A DNA stretch of 45,935 nt from an uncultured Photobacterium sp. (GTDB lineage: Bacteria; Pseudomonadota; Gammaproteobacteria; Enterobacterales; Vibrionaceae), in NCBI GenBank assembly GCA_947039525.1, contig CAMQZF010000002.1, positions 1-45,935 of the forward strand, read 5' to 3'. The position numbers and the translations under genes were made by a program. Within the stretch, counting starts at the first letter, position 1. Every line of letters begins with the position of its first letter. The notes under the pieces are model-generated. The model saw only the letters and a list, made by a program, of their open reading frames with translations. It did not search any database and was not told the origin of the DNA. Below, one piece after another: positions 21,068-31,216 of the stretch.

Positions 21068-21094
21068 ATCTGAATGTGACAAACACATTCAGAT
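21068..21094. repeat. Strong hairpin inside the isc operon, between iscA and hscB
   Basis: Perfect 11-bp arms ATCTGAATGTG / CACATTCAGAT with a 5-base loop lie between the iscA stop and the hscB start. There is no T-run on the minus strand, so it is not a normal terminator. It could stabilise the 3' end of an iscRSUA message or mark a processing site. Confidence 0.75.
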
Positions 21095-21115
21095 CAATGA
21101 AAATGAAAACGTGGT

Positions 21116-21439
21116 TTAAACGTTGAAACTCTCACCACAACCGCATTCACTGGATACATTTGGGTTGTTGAACTTAAAGCCTTCATTTAGCCCTTCTTTG
21201 GCAAAATCTAGCTCCGTTCCATCCAAGTAAACCAAACTTTTTGCATCTACAATGATATTGACACCATAGTATTCGAAAATTTGATCTTCTTCATTGAGGT
21301 CATCAACAAACTCAAGGACATAAGCCATTCCGGAACAGCCAGAAGTTCTCACTCCTAAGCGCAATCCAAGGCCTTTGCCACGATTCTCAAGAAAGGCGGC
21401 AACGCGACTTGCTGCCGCTTCTGTTACAGTAATGGCCAT
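21116..21439 (-). CDS. iscA: A-type iron-sulfur carrier IscA
   Basis: IscA is an A-type carrier that binds iron or an Fe-S cluster and passes it to apoproteins. The 107-residue protein has the three conserved cysteines: Cys35 in TSGCSGM, and Cys99 and Cys101 in CGCGESF near the C-terminus. It follows iscU after 18 bases. Confidence 0.97.
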   Translation of the reverse strand: MAITVTEAAASRVAAFLENRGKGLGLRLGVRTSGCSGMAYVLEFVDDLNEEDQIFEYYGVNIIVDAKSLVYLDGTELDFAKEGLNEGFKFNNPNVSSECGCGESFNV

Positions 21440-21457
21440 ACTAACAACCCTCAGAAA

Positions 21458-21844
21458 TTAATTATCGGTGTGTTTATTTTTGTAATCACTCACTGCGGCT
21501 TTAATCGCATCTTCTGCCAAAATAGAACAGTGAATTTTAACCGGCGGTAACTCAAGCTCTTCAGCAATGGCTGAATTCTTAATTGCAGCGGCTTCGTCAA
21601 GCGTCTTACCTTTCACCCATTCGGTGATTAATGAACTTGACGCAATTGCAGAGCCACAACCGTAAGTTTTGAATTTTGCGTCTTCGATAATGCCTTCATC
21701 AGAAACTTTAATTTGAAGCTTCATCACATCACCACAGGCTGGCGCGCCCACCATACCGCTACCGATATTCTTATCGTTTTGATCAAATGAACCAACATTA
21801 CGTGGATTTTCATAGTGATCGATTACTTTTTCACTGTAAGCCAT
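21458..21844 (-). CDS. iscU: Iron-sulfur cluster scaffold IscU
   Basis: IscU is the scaffold on which IscS sulfur and iron are built into [2Fe-2S] clusters. The 128-residue protein has the cluster ligands Cys37, Cys63 and Cys106, the conserved Asp39, and the HscA recognition loop LPPVK at 99-103. It lies 25 bases after iscS in the operon. Confidence 0.98.
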   Translation of the reverse strand: MAYSEKVIDHYENPRNVGSFDQNDKNIGSGMVGAPACGDVMKLQIKVSDEGIIEDAKFKTYGCGSAIASSSLITEWVKGKTLDEAAAIKNSAIAEELELPPVKIHCSILAEDAIKAAVSDYKNKHTDN

Positions 21845-21869
21845 AATAACTACCTCGAATGTTGGAAAA

Positions 21870-23084
21870 TTAGTGGCTAGCCCACTCTACTGTGTTCAAG
21901 TCTACGCCTTCTTTAAACATGTCCCATAGTGGAGACATTTCACGCAGTTTTTCGACAGCATTGCGCATTTGCGCAGCGGCGTAATCCACTTCTTCTTCCG
22001 TGGTAAAACGACCAAATGAGAAACGAATCGAACTATGAGCCAATTCATCATCCAAACCTAATGCACGCAATACGTACGATGGCTCTAAACTTGCGGAGGT
22101 ACAGGCTGAGCCTGAGGAAACCGCTAAGTCTTTAATTGCCATTAACAGTGATTCGCCTTCAACAAACGCAAAACTTACGTTCAAGTTGTTAGGAACACGT
22201 TGTTCTAAATCACCATTAACACTGACTTCTTCGATGTCTTGGATACCAGCAAGAAAACGATTTCGCAACGCTAAAGCATGTTGACGATCTTGTTCCATTT
22301 CTTCTTTCGCAATACGTGCCGCTTCACCCATACCCACAATTTGATGAGTTGGTAATGTACCTGAACGCATTCCACGCTCATGACCACCGCCATGCATTTG
22401 CGCTTCTAAACGAATACGTGGTTTACGACGCACGTACAAAACACCGATACCTTTAGGTCCATACATTTTATGAGCAGATAATGAAATTAAGTCTACTTTC
22501 ATCTCTTGTACGTCTAGTGGCACTTTACCCGCCGATTGTGCTGCATCAACATGGAAAAAAGTCTTATTTTCACGACATAATTCGCCAATAGCCGTAATAT
22601 CTTGAACAACACCAATTTCATTATTAACGTGCATAATAGACACTAGTACGGTGTCTTCACGCATGGCATCACGGAGTTTTGCTAAATCAATCAAACCGTT
22701 TGATTCTGGCGATAAATACGTCACCTCAAAGCCTTCTCGCTCTAATTGACGACACGGATCCAAAACGGCTTTGTGTTCGGTCTTGCACGTAATAATGTGC
22801 TTACCTTTTTTCTCGTAAAAATGCGCAATACCTTTGATGGCTAAGTTATCTGACTCAGTTGCACCCGAAGTAAACACAATTTCACGAGGATCAGCGTTTA
22901 ATAAATCAGCAATTTGCTCACGAGCCGTATCTACAGCTTCTTCTGCTTGCCAACCAAAACGGTGTGAACGTGACGCTGGGTTACCGAAACAGCCGTCCAT
23001 TGTCATGTATTGCATCATTTTTTCTGCCACACGTGGATCGACAGGGCACGTTGCGGAATAATCTAAATAAATAGGTAATTTCAT
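21870..23084 (-). CDS. iscS: Cysteine desulfurase IscS
   Basis: IscS is the PLP enzyme that takes sulfur from cysteine and supplies it for Fe-S clusters and tRNA thiolation. The 404-residue product shows the PLP lysine Lys206 in [10 protein letters not shown] and the persulfide Cys328 in [10 protein letters not shown]. The ATG at 23084, with GGAGA upstream, gives the family start [12 protein letters not shown]. The frame continues 24 codons upstream into the iscR-iscS gap, but that extension has no family support. It lies 34 bases after iscR. Confidence 0.98.
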   Translation of the reverse strand: MKLPIYLDYSATCPVDPRVAEKMMQYMTMDGCFGNPASRSHRFGWQAEEAVDTAREQIADLLNADPREIVFTSGATESDNLAIKGIAHFYEKKGKHIITCKTEHKAVLDPCRQLEREGFEVTYLSPESNGLIDLAKLRDAMREDTVLVSIMHVNNEIGVVQDITAIGELCRENKTFFHVDAAQSAGKVPLDVQEMKVDLISLSAHKMYGPKGIGVLYVRRKPRIRLEAQMHGGGHERGMRSGTLPTHQIVGMGEAARIAKEEMEQDRQHALALRNRFLAGIQDIEEVSVNGDLEQRVPNNLNVSFAFVEGESLLMAIKDLAVSSGSACTSASLEPSYVLRALGLDDELAHSSIRFSFGRFTTEEEVDYAAAQMRNAVEKLREMSPLWDMFKEGVDLNTVEWASH

Positions 23085-23118
23085 TTTTATCTCCGAAAAG
23101 ACCAAGTTCTTTTCATCA

Positions 23119-23640
23119 CTAAGAGCGAACATCAACACCAATTTGTTGGTTGTCATCGTGTGATGGTTTCTGACTCAATGACGCATTAGAAAAATCACCT
23201 TTCAAGATTTTGTCTTGTTGATCGGAGATCATTTTCACGTCATTGTCTTGCATCAACTCACCAAGAGTGATGTTATTTAAAAAACCACTGATTCGCGCAC
23301 TCAAATCACACCACAGTGTGTGCGTTAAACAGCGGGTGCCACCTTGACAGTCGCCTTTTCCATGGCACCGAGTCGCATCAACTGACTCATCAACCGCCGC
23401 AATTACCATACCCACAGCAATTTTCTCCGGCTCATAACCCAGACGATAACCACCGCCTGGACCACGAACACTCGCAACCAATCCTGCTTTTCGTAAACGA
23501 GAGAACAGTTGCTCAAGATAAGAAAGTGAGATGCCTTGACGTTCAGAAATATCGGCCAATGGCACTGGGCTATCTTGGGAATGTAATGCGACATCCAACA
23601 TCGCAGTTACTGCGTATCTTCCTTTTGAAGTCAATTTCAT
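23119..23640 (-). CDS. iscR: Iron-sulfur cluster regulator IscR
   Basis: IscR is an Rrf2-family regulator that senses cluster supply. With a [2Fe-2S] cluster it represses the isc operon through type-1 sites. The 173-residue protein has an N-terminal winged helix and the cluster ligands Cys92, Cys98, Cys104 and His107 in the segment [16 protein letters not shown]. The C-terminus is longer than in E. coli by about ten residues. Two type-1 sites lie just upstream of the gene, so autoregulation is well supported. Confidence 0.97.
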   Translation of the reverse strand: MKLTSKGRYAVTAMLDVALHSQDSPVPLADISERQGISLSYLEQLFSRLRKAGLVASVRGPGGGYRLGYEPEKIAVGMVIAAVDESVDATRCHGKGDCQGGTRCLTHTLWCDLSARISGFLNNITLGELMQDNDVKMISDQQDKILKGDFSNASLSQKPSHDDNQQIGVDVRS

Positions 23641-23681
23641 AACACACCGCTGCCACTCATAAATTTATCAACGAGTGTCTC

Positions 23682-23706
23682 ATACCCGACTAAAACGGTC
23701 AAGTAT
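23682..23706. promoter_or_regulatory. Type-1 IscR binding site (proximal to iscR)
   Basis: By eye this 25-base site fits the type-1 pattern ATASYYGACT-N6-GTCRRSTAT at every defined position. It begins ATACCCGACT and ends GTCAAGTAT. Read on the minus strand it contains TTGACC (23697-23702), a plausible iscR -35, so holo-IscR would block transcription. Confidence 0.85.
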
Positions 23707-23731
23707 TCACTTGACTCATTTACTCAAGTAT
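23707..23731. promoter_or_regulatory. Second type-1 IscR site, directly abutting the first
   Basis: It begins TCACTTGACT and ends CTCAAGTAT. It has about four mismatches to the type-1 pattern and is therefore the weaker site. It ends ten bases before the trmJ stop codon. Confidence 0.7.
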
Positions 23732-23740
23732 TCATCGGAT

Positions 23741-24478
23741 TTATTTCTCAGACTTTATGGTTGCTATTCTCTTCTCTACTGAAGATAAAATGCCCCGCAG
23801 AATGTTCAATTCCACTACCTCAGGACGCGCTCGTGTAAATAAACGGCGCAGCTTAGACATAATTGCACCTGGTTGCTGATGTGAAATGAAATGGGTCTCA
23901 GTTAAGACTTTTTCAAGATGTTGATAGAACAATTCCAATTCTTTTTCTTTTGGATAATCGCTCTTACTCACCGTTTGAGGGGTACTTTCCGCAGCAAGTG
24001 CTGCCATTCGGATTTCATAACTGATCGTTTGAACAGCCATCGCTAAATTTAATGAGCTATATTCTGGATTTGCAGGAATGTACACATGGCAATGACATTT
24101 TTGTAATTCTTCGTTGGTCAAGCCTGTCCGCTCTCGCCCAAATAAAATCGCAACAGGATGCTGAGTCGATTCTTGAATCGAACGAATACCACATTCTCTT
24201 GGATCCAACTGCGGCCACTCTAATGTACGAGATCTCGCACTGGAGCCAATCACTAAACCACAATCGGCAATCGCTTCATCAAGCGAGTTCACAATTTTTG
24301 CATTTTCAACAATATCAGCGGCACCTGCTGCCAATGCTATCGCTTGGTCGTCAATGTCACAGGTTGGAGCGACCAAAACCAATTGAGTCAATCCCATGAC
24401 TTTCATGGCTCTTGCCGTTGATCCGATATTGCCTGAGTGTGACGTTCCAATTAAAACGACACTGATTTTGTCTAGCAT
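23741..24478 (-). CDS. trmJ: tRNA (cytidine/uridine-2'-O-)-methyltransferase TrmJ
   Basis: TrmJ methylates the 2'-OH of nucleotide 32 in several tRNAs. The 245-residue protein is a SPOUT methyltransferase. The knot segments [15 protein letters not shown] and the [15 protein letters not shown] block are visible, followed by a C-terminal helical extension. I chose the ATG at 24478, with AGGA eight bases upstream, since it gives [20 protein letters not shown]. The frame could run 15 codons further up without family support. It ends only ten bases before the IscR sites, so read-through into isc is possible. Confidence 0.95.
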   Translation of the reverse strand: MLDKISVVLIGTSHSGNIGSTARAMKVMGLTQLVLVAPTCDIDDQAIALAAGAADIVENAKIVNSLDEAIADCGLVIGSSARSRTLEWPQLDPRECGIRSIQESTQHPVAILFGRERTGLTNEELQKCHCHVYIPANPEYSSLNLAMAVQTISYEIRMAALAAESTPQTVSKSDYPKEKELELFYQHLEKVLTETHFISHQQPGAIMSKLRRLFTRARPEVVELNILRGILSSVEKRIATIKSEK

Positions 24479-24605
24479 GTTGTGAATCCTACCAATGTAA
24501 TGAAAGCGAGCCGATTTTAGCACAAGGGAAAATAAAGTGTTGCAAACAAACCTCGTCTGTTTTTCTGATGATTAAAAAATCTCCACTTCCTTTTTTCGTT
24601 TCCTT

Positions 24606-24614
24606 TGATATACT
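24606..24614 (+). promoter_or_regulatory. Extended -10 element of suhB
   Basis: TGATATACT is an extended -10 (TG-n-TATACT), 45 bases upstream of the suhB ATG. No good -35 is visible at the usual distance, which fits an extended -10 promoter. Confidence 0.55.
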
Positions 24615-24659
24615 CGCCGCCGCTTTAAATTGTTCTTTAACATCCGTTGGGAAGATCCT

Positions 24660-25460
24660 ATGCATCCGATGCTAAACATTGCCATTCGCGCTGCGCGTAA
24701 GGCCGGTAACCACATCATCAAATCACTAGATAAGCCTGATAGCATTGAAGTTGCTAATAAAGGTAGTGATGTTGTTACAAATATCGAGAAAGAAGCCGAA
24801 GCGCTAATTATCGACATCATCTTAAAAGCTTACCCTGAGCATTGCATCATTGCGGCTGAGTCTGAAACGATTCAAAACCGTGATACCGAATGTCAGTGGA
24901 TCATTGACCCTTTGGATGGCACCAAAAACTTCGTTCGTGGTTTACCTCACTACGCGATTTCTGTTGCACTGCGCATGCGTGGTCGTACTGAAGTTGCGGC
25001 AATTTACGATCCCGTTCGTAATGAATTATTCACAGCAACTCGTGGCTCTGGCGCTCAATTGAACAGCCAACGTATTCGTGTTTCTCAACCTCGTGATTTG
25101 AGTGGCACAATGCTAGCGACAGCAGTTCCTTCGAATGCAAAACAACACACTGAAAGCTTCATGAAAATTCAACAAGCTATGTTTGTTGAAGCCGATGATA
25201 TGCGTCAGTCTGGTTGTCACGCGTTAGATTTCTGTTACCTAGCAGCGGGTCGTCTTGATGGTTTATTCAAAATCAACTTGAAAGCATGGGAAATGGTTGC
25301 TGGTGAGTTGATTGCTCGTGAAGCAGGTGCTATCTGTACTGATTTTACAGGCAACACTAATCACCTAACTTCTGGCAATGTTGTTGCTGGTAACGTGCGT
25401 GTTGTTAAGCCAATGCTAGCGAAAATCCGTGAAAACGGTAGCGAAGCATTAGCAAAATAA
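24660..25460 (+). CDS. suhB: Inositol-1-monophosphatase / rRNA antitermination factor SuhB
   Basis: SuhB has inositol monophosphatase activity. In E. coli it is also part of the ribosomal RNA antitermination complex with the Nus factors. The 266-residue protein shows the metal-binding Glu67 in AAESET, IIDPLDGTKNFVRG (DPLDGT at 83-88) and the C-terminal AWEMVAGELIAREAGA. The ATG at 24660 gives the conserved MHPMLNIAIRAARKAGN and has GGGAAG upstream. A ten-codon longer frame is not supported. It is divergent from trmJ, as in E. coli. Confidence 0.96.
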   Translation: MHPMLNIAIRAARKAGNHIIKSLDKPDSIEVANKGSDVVTNIEKEAEALIIDIILKAYPEHCIIAAESETIQNRDTECQWIIDPLDGTKNFVRGLPHYAISVALRMRGRTEVAAIYDPVRNELFTATRGSGAQLNSQRIRVSQPRDLSGTMLATAVPSNAKQHTESFMKIQQAMFVEADDMRQSGCHALDFCYLAAGRLDGLFKINLKAWEMVAGELIAREAGAICTDFTGNTNHLTSGNVVAGNVRVVKPMLAKIRENGSEALAK

Positions 25461-25476
25461 TCTTTAATGATTATAA

Positions 25477-25503
25477 AAAAAGCCCCGTTTATCGGGGCTT
25501 TTT
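25477..25503. terminator. Bidirectional terminator between suhB and secF
   Basis: Perfect 11-bp stem AAAAAGCCCCG / CGGGGCTTTTT with a 5-base loop. It has T-runs on both strands and so serves both convergent transcripts. Confidence 0.93.
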
Positions 25504-25550
25504 GCTGTCTAATACTCTGAATTTATACGTTAAAGCACTCGACCTTATTC

Positions 25551-26498
25551 TTAAGGTGTTGTATCAAATTCAGCCCCTTCTTTATCAACTTGGGGCGGCA
25601 TTAGATGTTCTCTTGTAATACCAAATTTTAAAGCCAAAGCCGAAGCGACATAAATTGACGAATACGTACCCACCGTAATACCAATCAATAATGCCATAGC
25701 AAAACCTTGGATCATGGTTCCACCCTTTAAGAACAATGCGATAACAACAAATAATGTCGTACCAGATGTAATTAATGTTCGACTTAATGTTTGGTTAATC
25801 GATGCATTCATGACCTCTTGAGAATCACCTTTACGCATTTTTCGGAAATTTTCACGAATGCGATCATAAACGACAATCGTATCATTCAACGAATATCCAA
25901 CAACGGTTAGTAACGCCGCAACAATGGTTAAATTCACTTCAATTTGTAGTAGTGAAAAAATACCAATGGTTAAGATGATATCGTGTGCTAGTGACAATAC
26001 GGCACCTGCAGCTAAACGCCATTCAAAACGCATTGAAACGTAAAACAAAATACTGAATAAAGAAATAATGATGGCAATACCGCCAGCCTCTGCTAGTTCT
26101 TCTCCAACATTCGGTCCGACGAATTCAATACGACGGATCGTGACCTCATTGGTTGAATCGGTCATTAATGCACGCACAACCTGATCACCCAAGACTTCGC
26201 CTTTCACGCCTTCACGTGGCTGCAAACGAACCACGACATCACGAGCAGTACCAAAGTTTTGGACAATCGCATCATCAAATCCAGCTTTTTGTAACGATGT
26301 TCGTACCGCATTCAACTCTTGAGGGTGTTCAAAACTGACTTCAATCAGCGTTCCACCGGTAAAATCCAAGCCCCAATTCAACCACTTGGTTGAAATTACG
26401 CCAATGGATCCAATAATCAGTAAAATGGATAAACCAAATGCCAACTTTGACCAACGCATAAAGTCGACCATGGTATCCGCTTTCATTAATTGAAACAT
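25551..26498 (-). CDS. secF: Protein translocase subunit SecF
   Basis: SecF works with SecD and YajC beside SecYEG, using the proton gradient to complete protein export. The 315-residue product has one N-terminal membrane segment, a small periplasmic domain with the WLNWGLDFTGGTLIEV motif, and five more membrane segments. Late membrane motifs such as VGYSLNDTIVVYDRIREN are conserved. The ATG at 26498 with GGAG upstream gives MFQLMKADTMVDFM. It lies 16 bases after secD. Confidence 0.96.
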   Translation of the reverse strand: MFQLMKADTMVDFMRWSKLAFGLSILLIIGSIGVISTKWLNWGLDFTGGTLIEVSFEHPQELNAVRTSLQKAGFDDAIVQNFGTARDVVVRLQPREGVKGEVLGDQVVRALMTDSTNEVTIRRIEFVGPNVGEELAEAGGIAIIISLFSILFYVSMRFEWRLAAGAVLSLAHDIILTIGIFSLLQIEVNLTIVAALLTVVGYSLNDTIVVYDRIRENFRKMRKGDSQEVMNASINQTLSRTLITSGTTLFVVIALFLKGGTMIQGFAMALLIGITVGTYSSIYVASALALKFGITREHLMPPQVDKEGAEFDTTP

Positions 26499-26514
26499 TT
26501 CAGCGTCTCCTTCC

Positions 26515-28371
26515 TTAGATCGACAGTTTTGCCAGATGTTTCTTACCACCATAGATCAGGTTAACCACGGCACGTGTACCAACTATTGCGGTAAACATCG
26601 AAGTTAAAATACCAATGGATAAAGTCACAGCGAAACCTTTAATGGCACCAGTACCAACTGCAAACAAAATAATCGCAGTAATCAACGTAGTAATATTGGC
26701 ATCAGCAATGGTACTGAATGCGTTACTGTATCCCATGTTGATCGCTTGTTGTGGGCTGCGTCCTTCACGCATTTCCTCTCGAATTCTCTCGAAAATCAAT
26801 ACGTTTGCATCAATCGCCATACCAACTGTTAATACAATACCGGCAATACCAGGTAAGGTCATCGTTGCGCCTGGAATCATCGACATAATGCCAATGATCA
26901 ACACTAAGTTCATCATCAGTGCTAGATTCGCAATCAAACCAAAACCACGATAATAAATCGCCGTGAAAATCATGACCGCAATCATGCCCCAAATACAGGC
27001 TTGAATTCCCATATCAATATTTTCTTGCCCCATTGATGGACCAATGGTGCGCTCTTCGATAATGGAAATCGGTGCGATCAAAGCACCGGCCCGCAATAAT
27101 AATGCTAAATTGTGGGCCTCAGCAGCAGAGTCAATACCAGTAATGCGGAAATTACGCCCCAATGCACTTTGAATAGTGGCTTGGTTAATGACTTCTTCGT
27201 GCTTTTCTAAAATGACTCGATCATCAGCGTCACGTTTACCACTGTCTTTGTATTCAGTGAAAACCGTTGCCATCAATTTACCGATGTTCTCTTTCGAGAA
27301 CGCGGTCATTTTACTGCCACCTTCACCATCCAAAGAAATGTTCACTTGTGGACGACCATACTCATCAGCACTGGAACTGGCATCAGTAATGTGAGCACCA
27401 GCCAAAATCACATGCTTCTTTAAGACAGCAATACGACCATCACGCGTATTCTTAATTTCACTATCACGCGGAACACGACCAGCCGCAGCAGCAGTAGGAT
27501 CAACTTCATTATTAACTTCACGGAATTCCAGTGTCGCCGTGGCACCCAAAATTTCTTTTGCTCGAGCCGTGTCTTGAACCCCTGGAAGTTCAACAACGAT
27601 ACGGCTTGCACCTTGACGCTGAACTAAAGGTTCAGCTACGCCCAATTCATTGACACGATTACGCAAAATAGCAATATTTTGATCAACCGCATAATTTTGA
27701 ATTTCACGTAAACGATCGTCACTGTATGACGCGGTCAGTGCATAGCGACCCCCCGTATTACTGGTAGTGAAATTCATATCAGGATGGAGTTTTTTCAGTG
27801 CGATTTTTGCGCTGTCTAATTGTTCTTCATTACGTAGATAAACGGTGACCGTGGAGTCTGTTTTAGAAAGGGTACGATAACGGATGCCGGCTTCACGGAG
27901 TTCAGTACGGAATGTGTCTTCTTGTTGCGCAAGCAGTTTTTCCATTGCTGCAGCCATGTCCACTTCCATTAAGAAATGCACACCACCACGTAAATCCAAA
28001 CCCAGTTTCATTGGCGTGGCCCCAATATCAGATAACCAATCTGGGGTTGCTGGCGCAAGGTTTAAAGCAACAATGTATTGTTTGTCTAAAGCTTGACTTA
28101 AAATATCGCGTGCACTGATTTGAGTATCGGTATCTTTGAAACGAACCAGAATGCTGCCATTTTCAAGCGCAATAGATTGAGAGGGGATGTTATTGCGTTT
28201 TAGGTCTTCAGTGACGGTATCCAACAAATTTAAATCAACTGAGGCGCCACGCGCCCCAGTGATTTGAATAGCCGGATCTTCACCGTATATATTGGGAAGT
28301 GCATAAAGCAAACCGATGATAAACGCAAACATTACCATCAGGTTCTTCCATAAGGGATAACGGTTCAACAA
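26515..28371 (-). CDS. secD: Protein translocase subunit SecD
   Basis: SecD is the large RND-like partner of SecF. The 618-residue product has an N-terminal membrane segment, a long periplasmic domain with [15 protein letters not shown], and five C-terminal membrane segments including [17 protein letters not shown]. The start is unusual. No ATG fits, and I place it at the TTG at 28371, preceded by AAGGA with seven bases between. This gives the conserved start [14 protein letters not shown] five codons earlier has no ribosome-binding site. Confidence 0.95.
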   Translation of the reverse strand: MLNRYPLWKNLMVMFAFIIGLLYALPNIYGEDPAIQITGARGASVDLNLLDTVTEDLKRNNIPSQSIALENGSILVRFKDTDTQISARDILSQALDKQYIVALNLAPATPDWLSDIGATPMKLGLDLRGGVHFLMEVDMAAAMEKLLAQQEDTFRTELREAGIRYRTLSKTDSTVTVYLRNEEQLDSAKIALKKLHPDMNFTTSNTGGRYALTASYSDDRLREIQNYAVDQNIAILRNRVNELGVAEPLVQRQGASRIVVELPGVQDTARAKEILGATATLEFREVNNEVDPTAAAAGRVPRDSEIKNTRDGRIAVLKKHVILAGAHITDASSSADEYGRPQVNISLDGEGGSKMTAFSKENIGKLMATVFTEYKDSGKRDADDRVILEKHEEVINQATIQSALGRNFRITGIDSAAEAHNLALLLRAGALIAPISIIEERTIGPSMGQENIDMGIQACIWGMIAVMIFTAIYYRGFGLIANLALMMNLVLIIGIMSMIPGATMTLPGIAGIVLTVGMAIDANVLIFERIREEMREGRSPQQAINMGYSNAFSTIADANITTLITAIILFAVGTGAIKGFAVTLSIGILTSMFTAIVGTRAVVNLIYGGKKHLAKLSI

Positions 28372-28404
28372 GCGATGATCCTTCAAAGCTAATGTAAAAC
28401 AAAA

Positions 28405-28740
28405 TTACAGCGACTTCATTGTACCTTTTGGTAGTACAGCACTAACGAAGTCCTTTTTGATCGTTACTTCGGCAGTGTCGTTCAATGAAATCACAACATA
28501 ATCCGATTCTGCAGATACTTTGGTGATTTTACCAACCAGACCACCATTAGTGAGTACTTCATCACCTTTACCCATCGCTGACATCAAGGTTTTGTGTGCT
28601 TTCACACGCTTTGCTTGTGGGCGATAGATCATGAAATAGAAAATAACAGCAAATAGACCCAGCATGATGAATAGCTGCATTGAACTGCCTTGTGATGCAG
28701 CCCCGTCAGTCGCGGCGTGCGCTTGAGAGAAAAAACTCAT
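28405..28740 (-). CDS. yajC: Sec translocon accessory protein YajC
   Basis: YajC is a small inner-membrane subunit associated with SecDF and SecYEG. The 111-residue protein has one membrane segment (about 22-41, followed by YRPQAKR) and a cytoplasmic C-terminal domain with MGKGDEVLTNGGLVGKI. The ATG at 28740 has GAGGA upstream. It lies between tgt and secD in the widespread tgt-yajC-secDF order. Confidence 0.97.
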   Translation of the reverse strand: MSFFSQAHAATDGAASQGSSMQLFIMLGLFAVIFYFMIYRPQAKRVKAHKTLMSAMGKGDEVLTNGGLVGKITKVSAESDYVVISLNDTAEVTIKKDFVSAVLPKGTMKSL

Positions 28741-28765
28741 GTTACGTCCTCATGTAATAATAATA

Positions 28766-29950
<1,185 letters not shown>

Positions 29951-29959
29951 TTAACAGAC

Positions 29960-29987
29960 AAAAAACCAGAAGAACGGCTCTTCATGG
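29960..29987 (-). terminator. Terminator-like hairpin in the tgt leader
   Basis: Stem GAAGA / TCTTC extended by CCA / TGG across a one-base bulge, followed on the minus strand by six T. It lies 66 bases upstream of the tgt GTG, downstream of the queA terminator. It could be a back-up terminator for queA or an attenuator for tgt. Confidence 0.5.
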
Positions 29988-30022
29988 ACTTTTTGTACCT
30001 ACATTGCTTTATTCTCACTCGC

Positions 30023-30049
30023 AAACAAAAGCCGTCAACAAGGACGGCT
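30023..30049 (-). terminator. Terminator of queA
   Basis: Stem AGCCGTC / GACGGCT, 6-base loop, with the minus-strand tail TTTTGTTTG, 22 bases after the queA stop. Confidence 0.75.
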
Positions 30050-30071
30050 CTCTTCTACGATGACAAAATAC

Positions 30072-31127
30072 TTACACCAAGTCTTGACGCGTAATGAACA
30101 TCGCATCGCCATAGCTAAAGAAGCGATACTGATTTTTCACAGCTTCATCATACGCATTCATCGTATGATCGTATCCAGCAAATGCACTGACCAGCATAAT
30201 TAATGTTGATTCAGGCAAGTGGAAATTGGTGATTAACGCATCTACAACTTGGAATTGGTAACCCGGATAGATGAAGATTTCAGTATCACCAAAAAATGGA
30301 ACCAATGGTGTGCCATTTTTTAAGGCATCTTGTGCTGCACTTTCGAGTGAACGAACAGAAGTCGTGCCAACAGCAACCACTCGACCGCCATTAGCGCGAG
30401 TTGTGTTAATGGCATCGACAACCTCTTGAGACACTTCCACATATTCTGAGTGCATATGATGATCAAGAATGTCATCCACGCGTACTGGTTGGAAAGTACC
30501 CGCGCCCACATGCAAAGTCACAAACGCAAAATTTGCTCCTTTGGCTTTGATCGCATCCAATAGCAGTTGATCAAAATGCAAACCCGCTGTTGGAGCAGCG
30601 ACTGCACCCGGTTTTGCATTATAAACGGTTTGATAACGCTCTTTATCCGCATCTTCGTCTGGACGATCAATATACGGTGGCAACGGCATATGCCCGACTT
30701 GCTCTAGAATTTCCAGTACGGTCAATTCGCTATTAAAACGAATTTCAAACAGAGTATCGTGACGGGCGACCATTTCCGCAGAAAATTCACCATTTTCACC
30801 CAATAATAACTCATTACCCGGTTTTGGCGATTTTGATGCACGAACGTGAGCGAGGATAGTTTTCTCATCCAATAAACGCTCCACCAGCACTTCCAATTTT
30901 CCGCCAGAGGCTTTATGACCAAATAAACGGGCTGGAATCACTCGGGTGTTATTAAACACCAACAAATCACCGGCATTAACCAAATCCAGAACGTCTTTAA
31001 ATCCTTTGTGCGCTAACTCACCGGTATGCCCTGTTAATTGCAGCAAACGACTGGCAGTTCGCTCAGGTTGTGGGTAACGAGCGATCAACTCGTCAGGTAA
31101 GTCAAAATGAAAATCAGAAACTTGCAT
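30072..31127 (-). CDS. queA: S-adenosylmethionine:tRNA ribosyltransferase-isomerase
   Basis: QueA transfers and rearranges the ribosyl part of SAM onto preQ1 in tRNA, giving epoxyqueuosine. The 351-residue product begins [16 protein letters not shown] and contains [36 protein letters not shown] and [15 protein letters not shown], all typical of the family. The ATG at 31127 is preceded by AGGGC. The frame extends 26 codons upstream over the promoter and is rejected. It has its own good promoter, downstream of the protease gene. Confidence 0.97.
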   Translation of the reverse strand: MQVSDFHFDLPDELIARYPQPERTASRLLQLTGHTGELAHKGFKDVLDLVNAGDLLVFNNTRVIPARLFGHKASGGKLEVLVERLLDEKTILAHVRASKSPKPGNELLLGENGEFSAEMVARHDTLFEIRFNSELTVLEILEQVGHMPLPPYIDRPDEDADKERYQTVYNAKPGAVAAPTAGLHFDQLLLDAIKAKGANFAFVTLHVGAGTFQPVRVDDILDHHMHSEYVEVSQEVVDAINTTRANGGRVVAVGTTSVRSLESAAQDALKNGTPLVPFFGDTEIFIYPGYQFQVVDALITNFHLPESTLIMLVSAFAGYDHTMNAYDEAVKNQYRFFSYGDAMFITRQDLV

Positions 31128-31158
31128 TGCTTTATGCCCTATATTACAGCAGGCGAGT

Positions 31159-31186
31159 AGTATAGGCTGCCTTGAAGCAATATCAA
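31159..31186 (-). promoter_or_regulatory. queA promoter
   Basis: TTGATA (31181-31186) and TATACT (31159-31164) on the minus strand are 16 bases apart, 32 bases upstream of the queA ATG. Both hexamers match the sigma-70 consensus well. Confidence 0.7.
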
Positions 31187-31216
31187 GAAAAGATCCACCA
31201 GACAAAAATTAGGGAT

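Noticed and set aside
24052..24399. 115-codon frame on the plus strand
   Set aside because: It is antisense to trmJ and has no ribosome-binding site or family resemblance.
26615..26953. 112-codon frame on the plus strand
   Set aside because: It is antisense to secD and mirrors the membrane segments of that gene.
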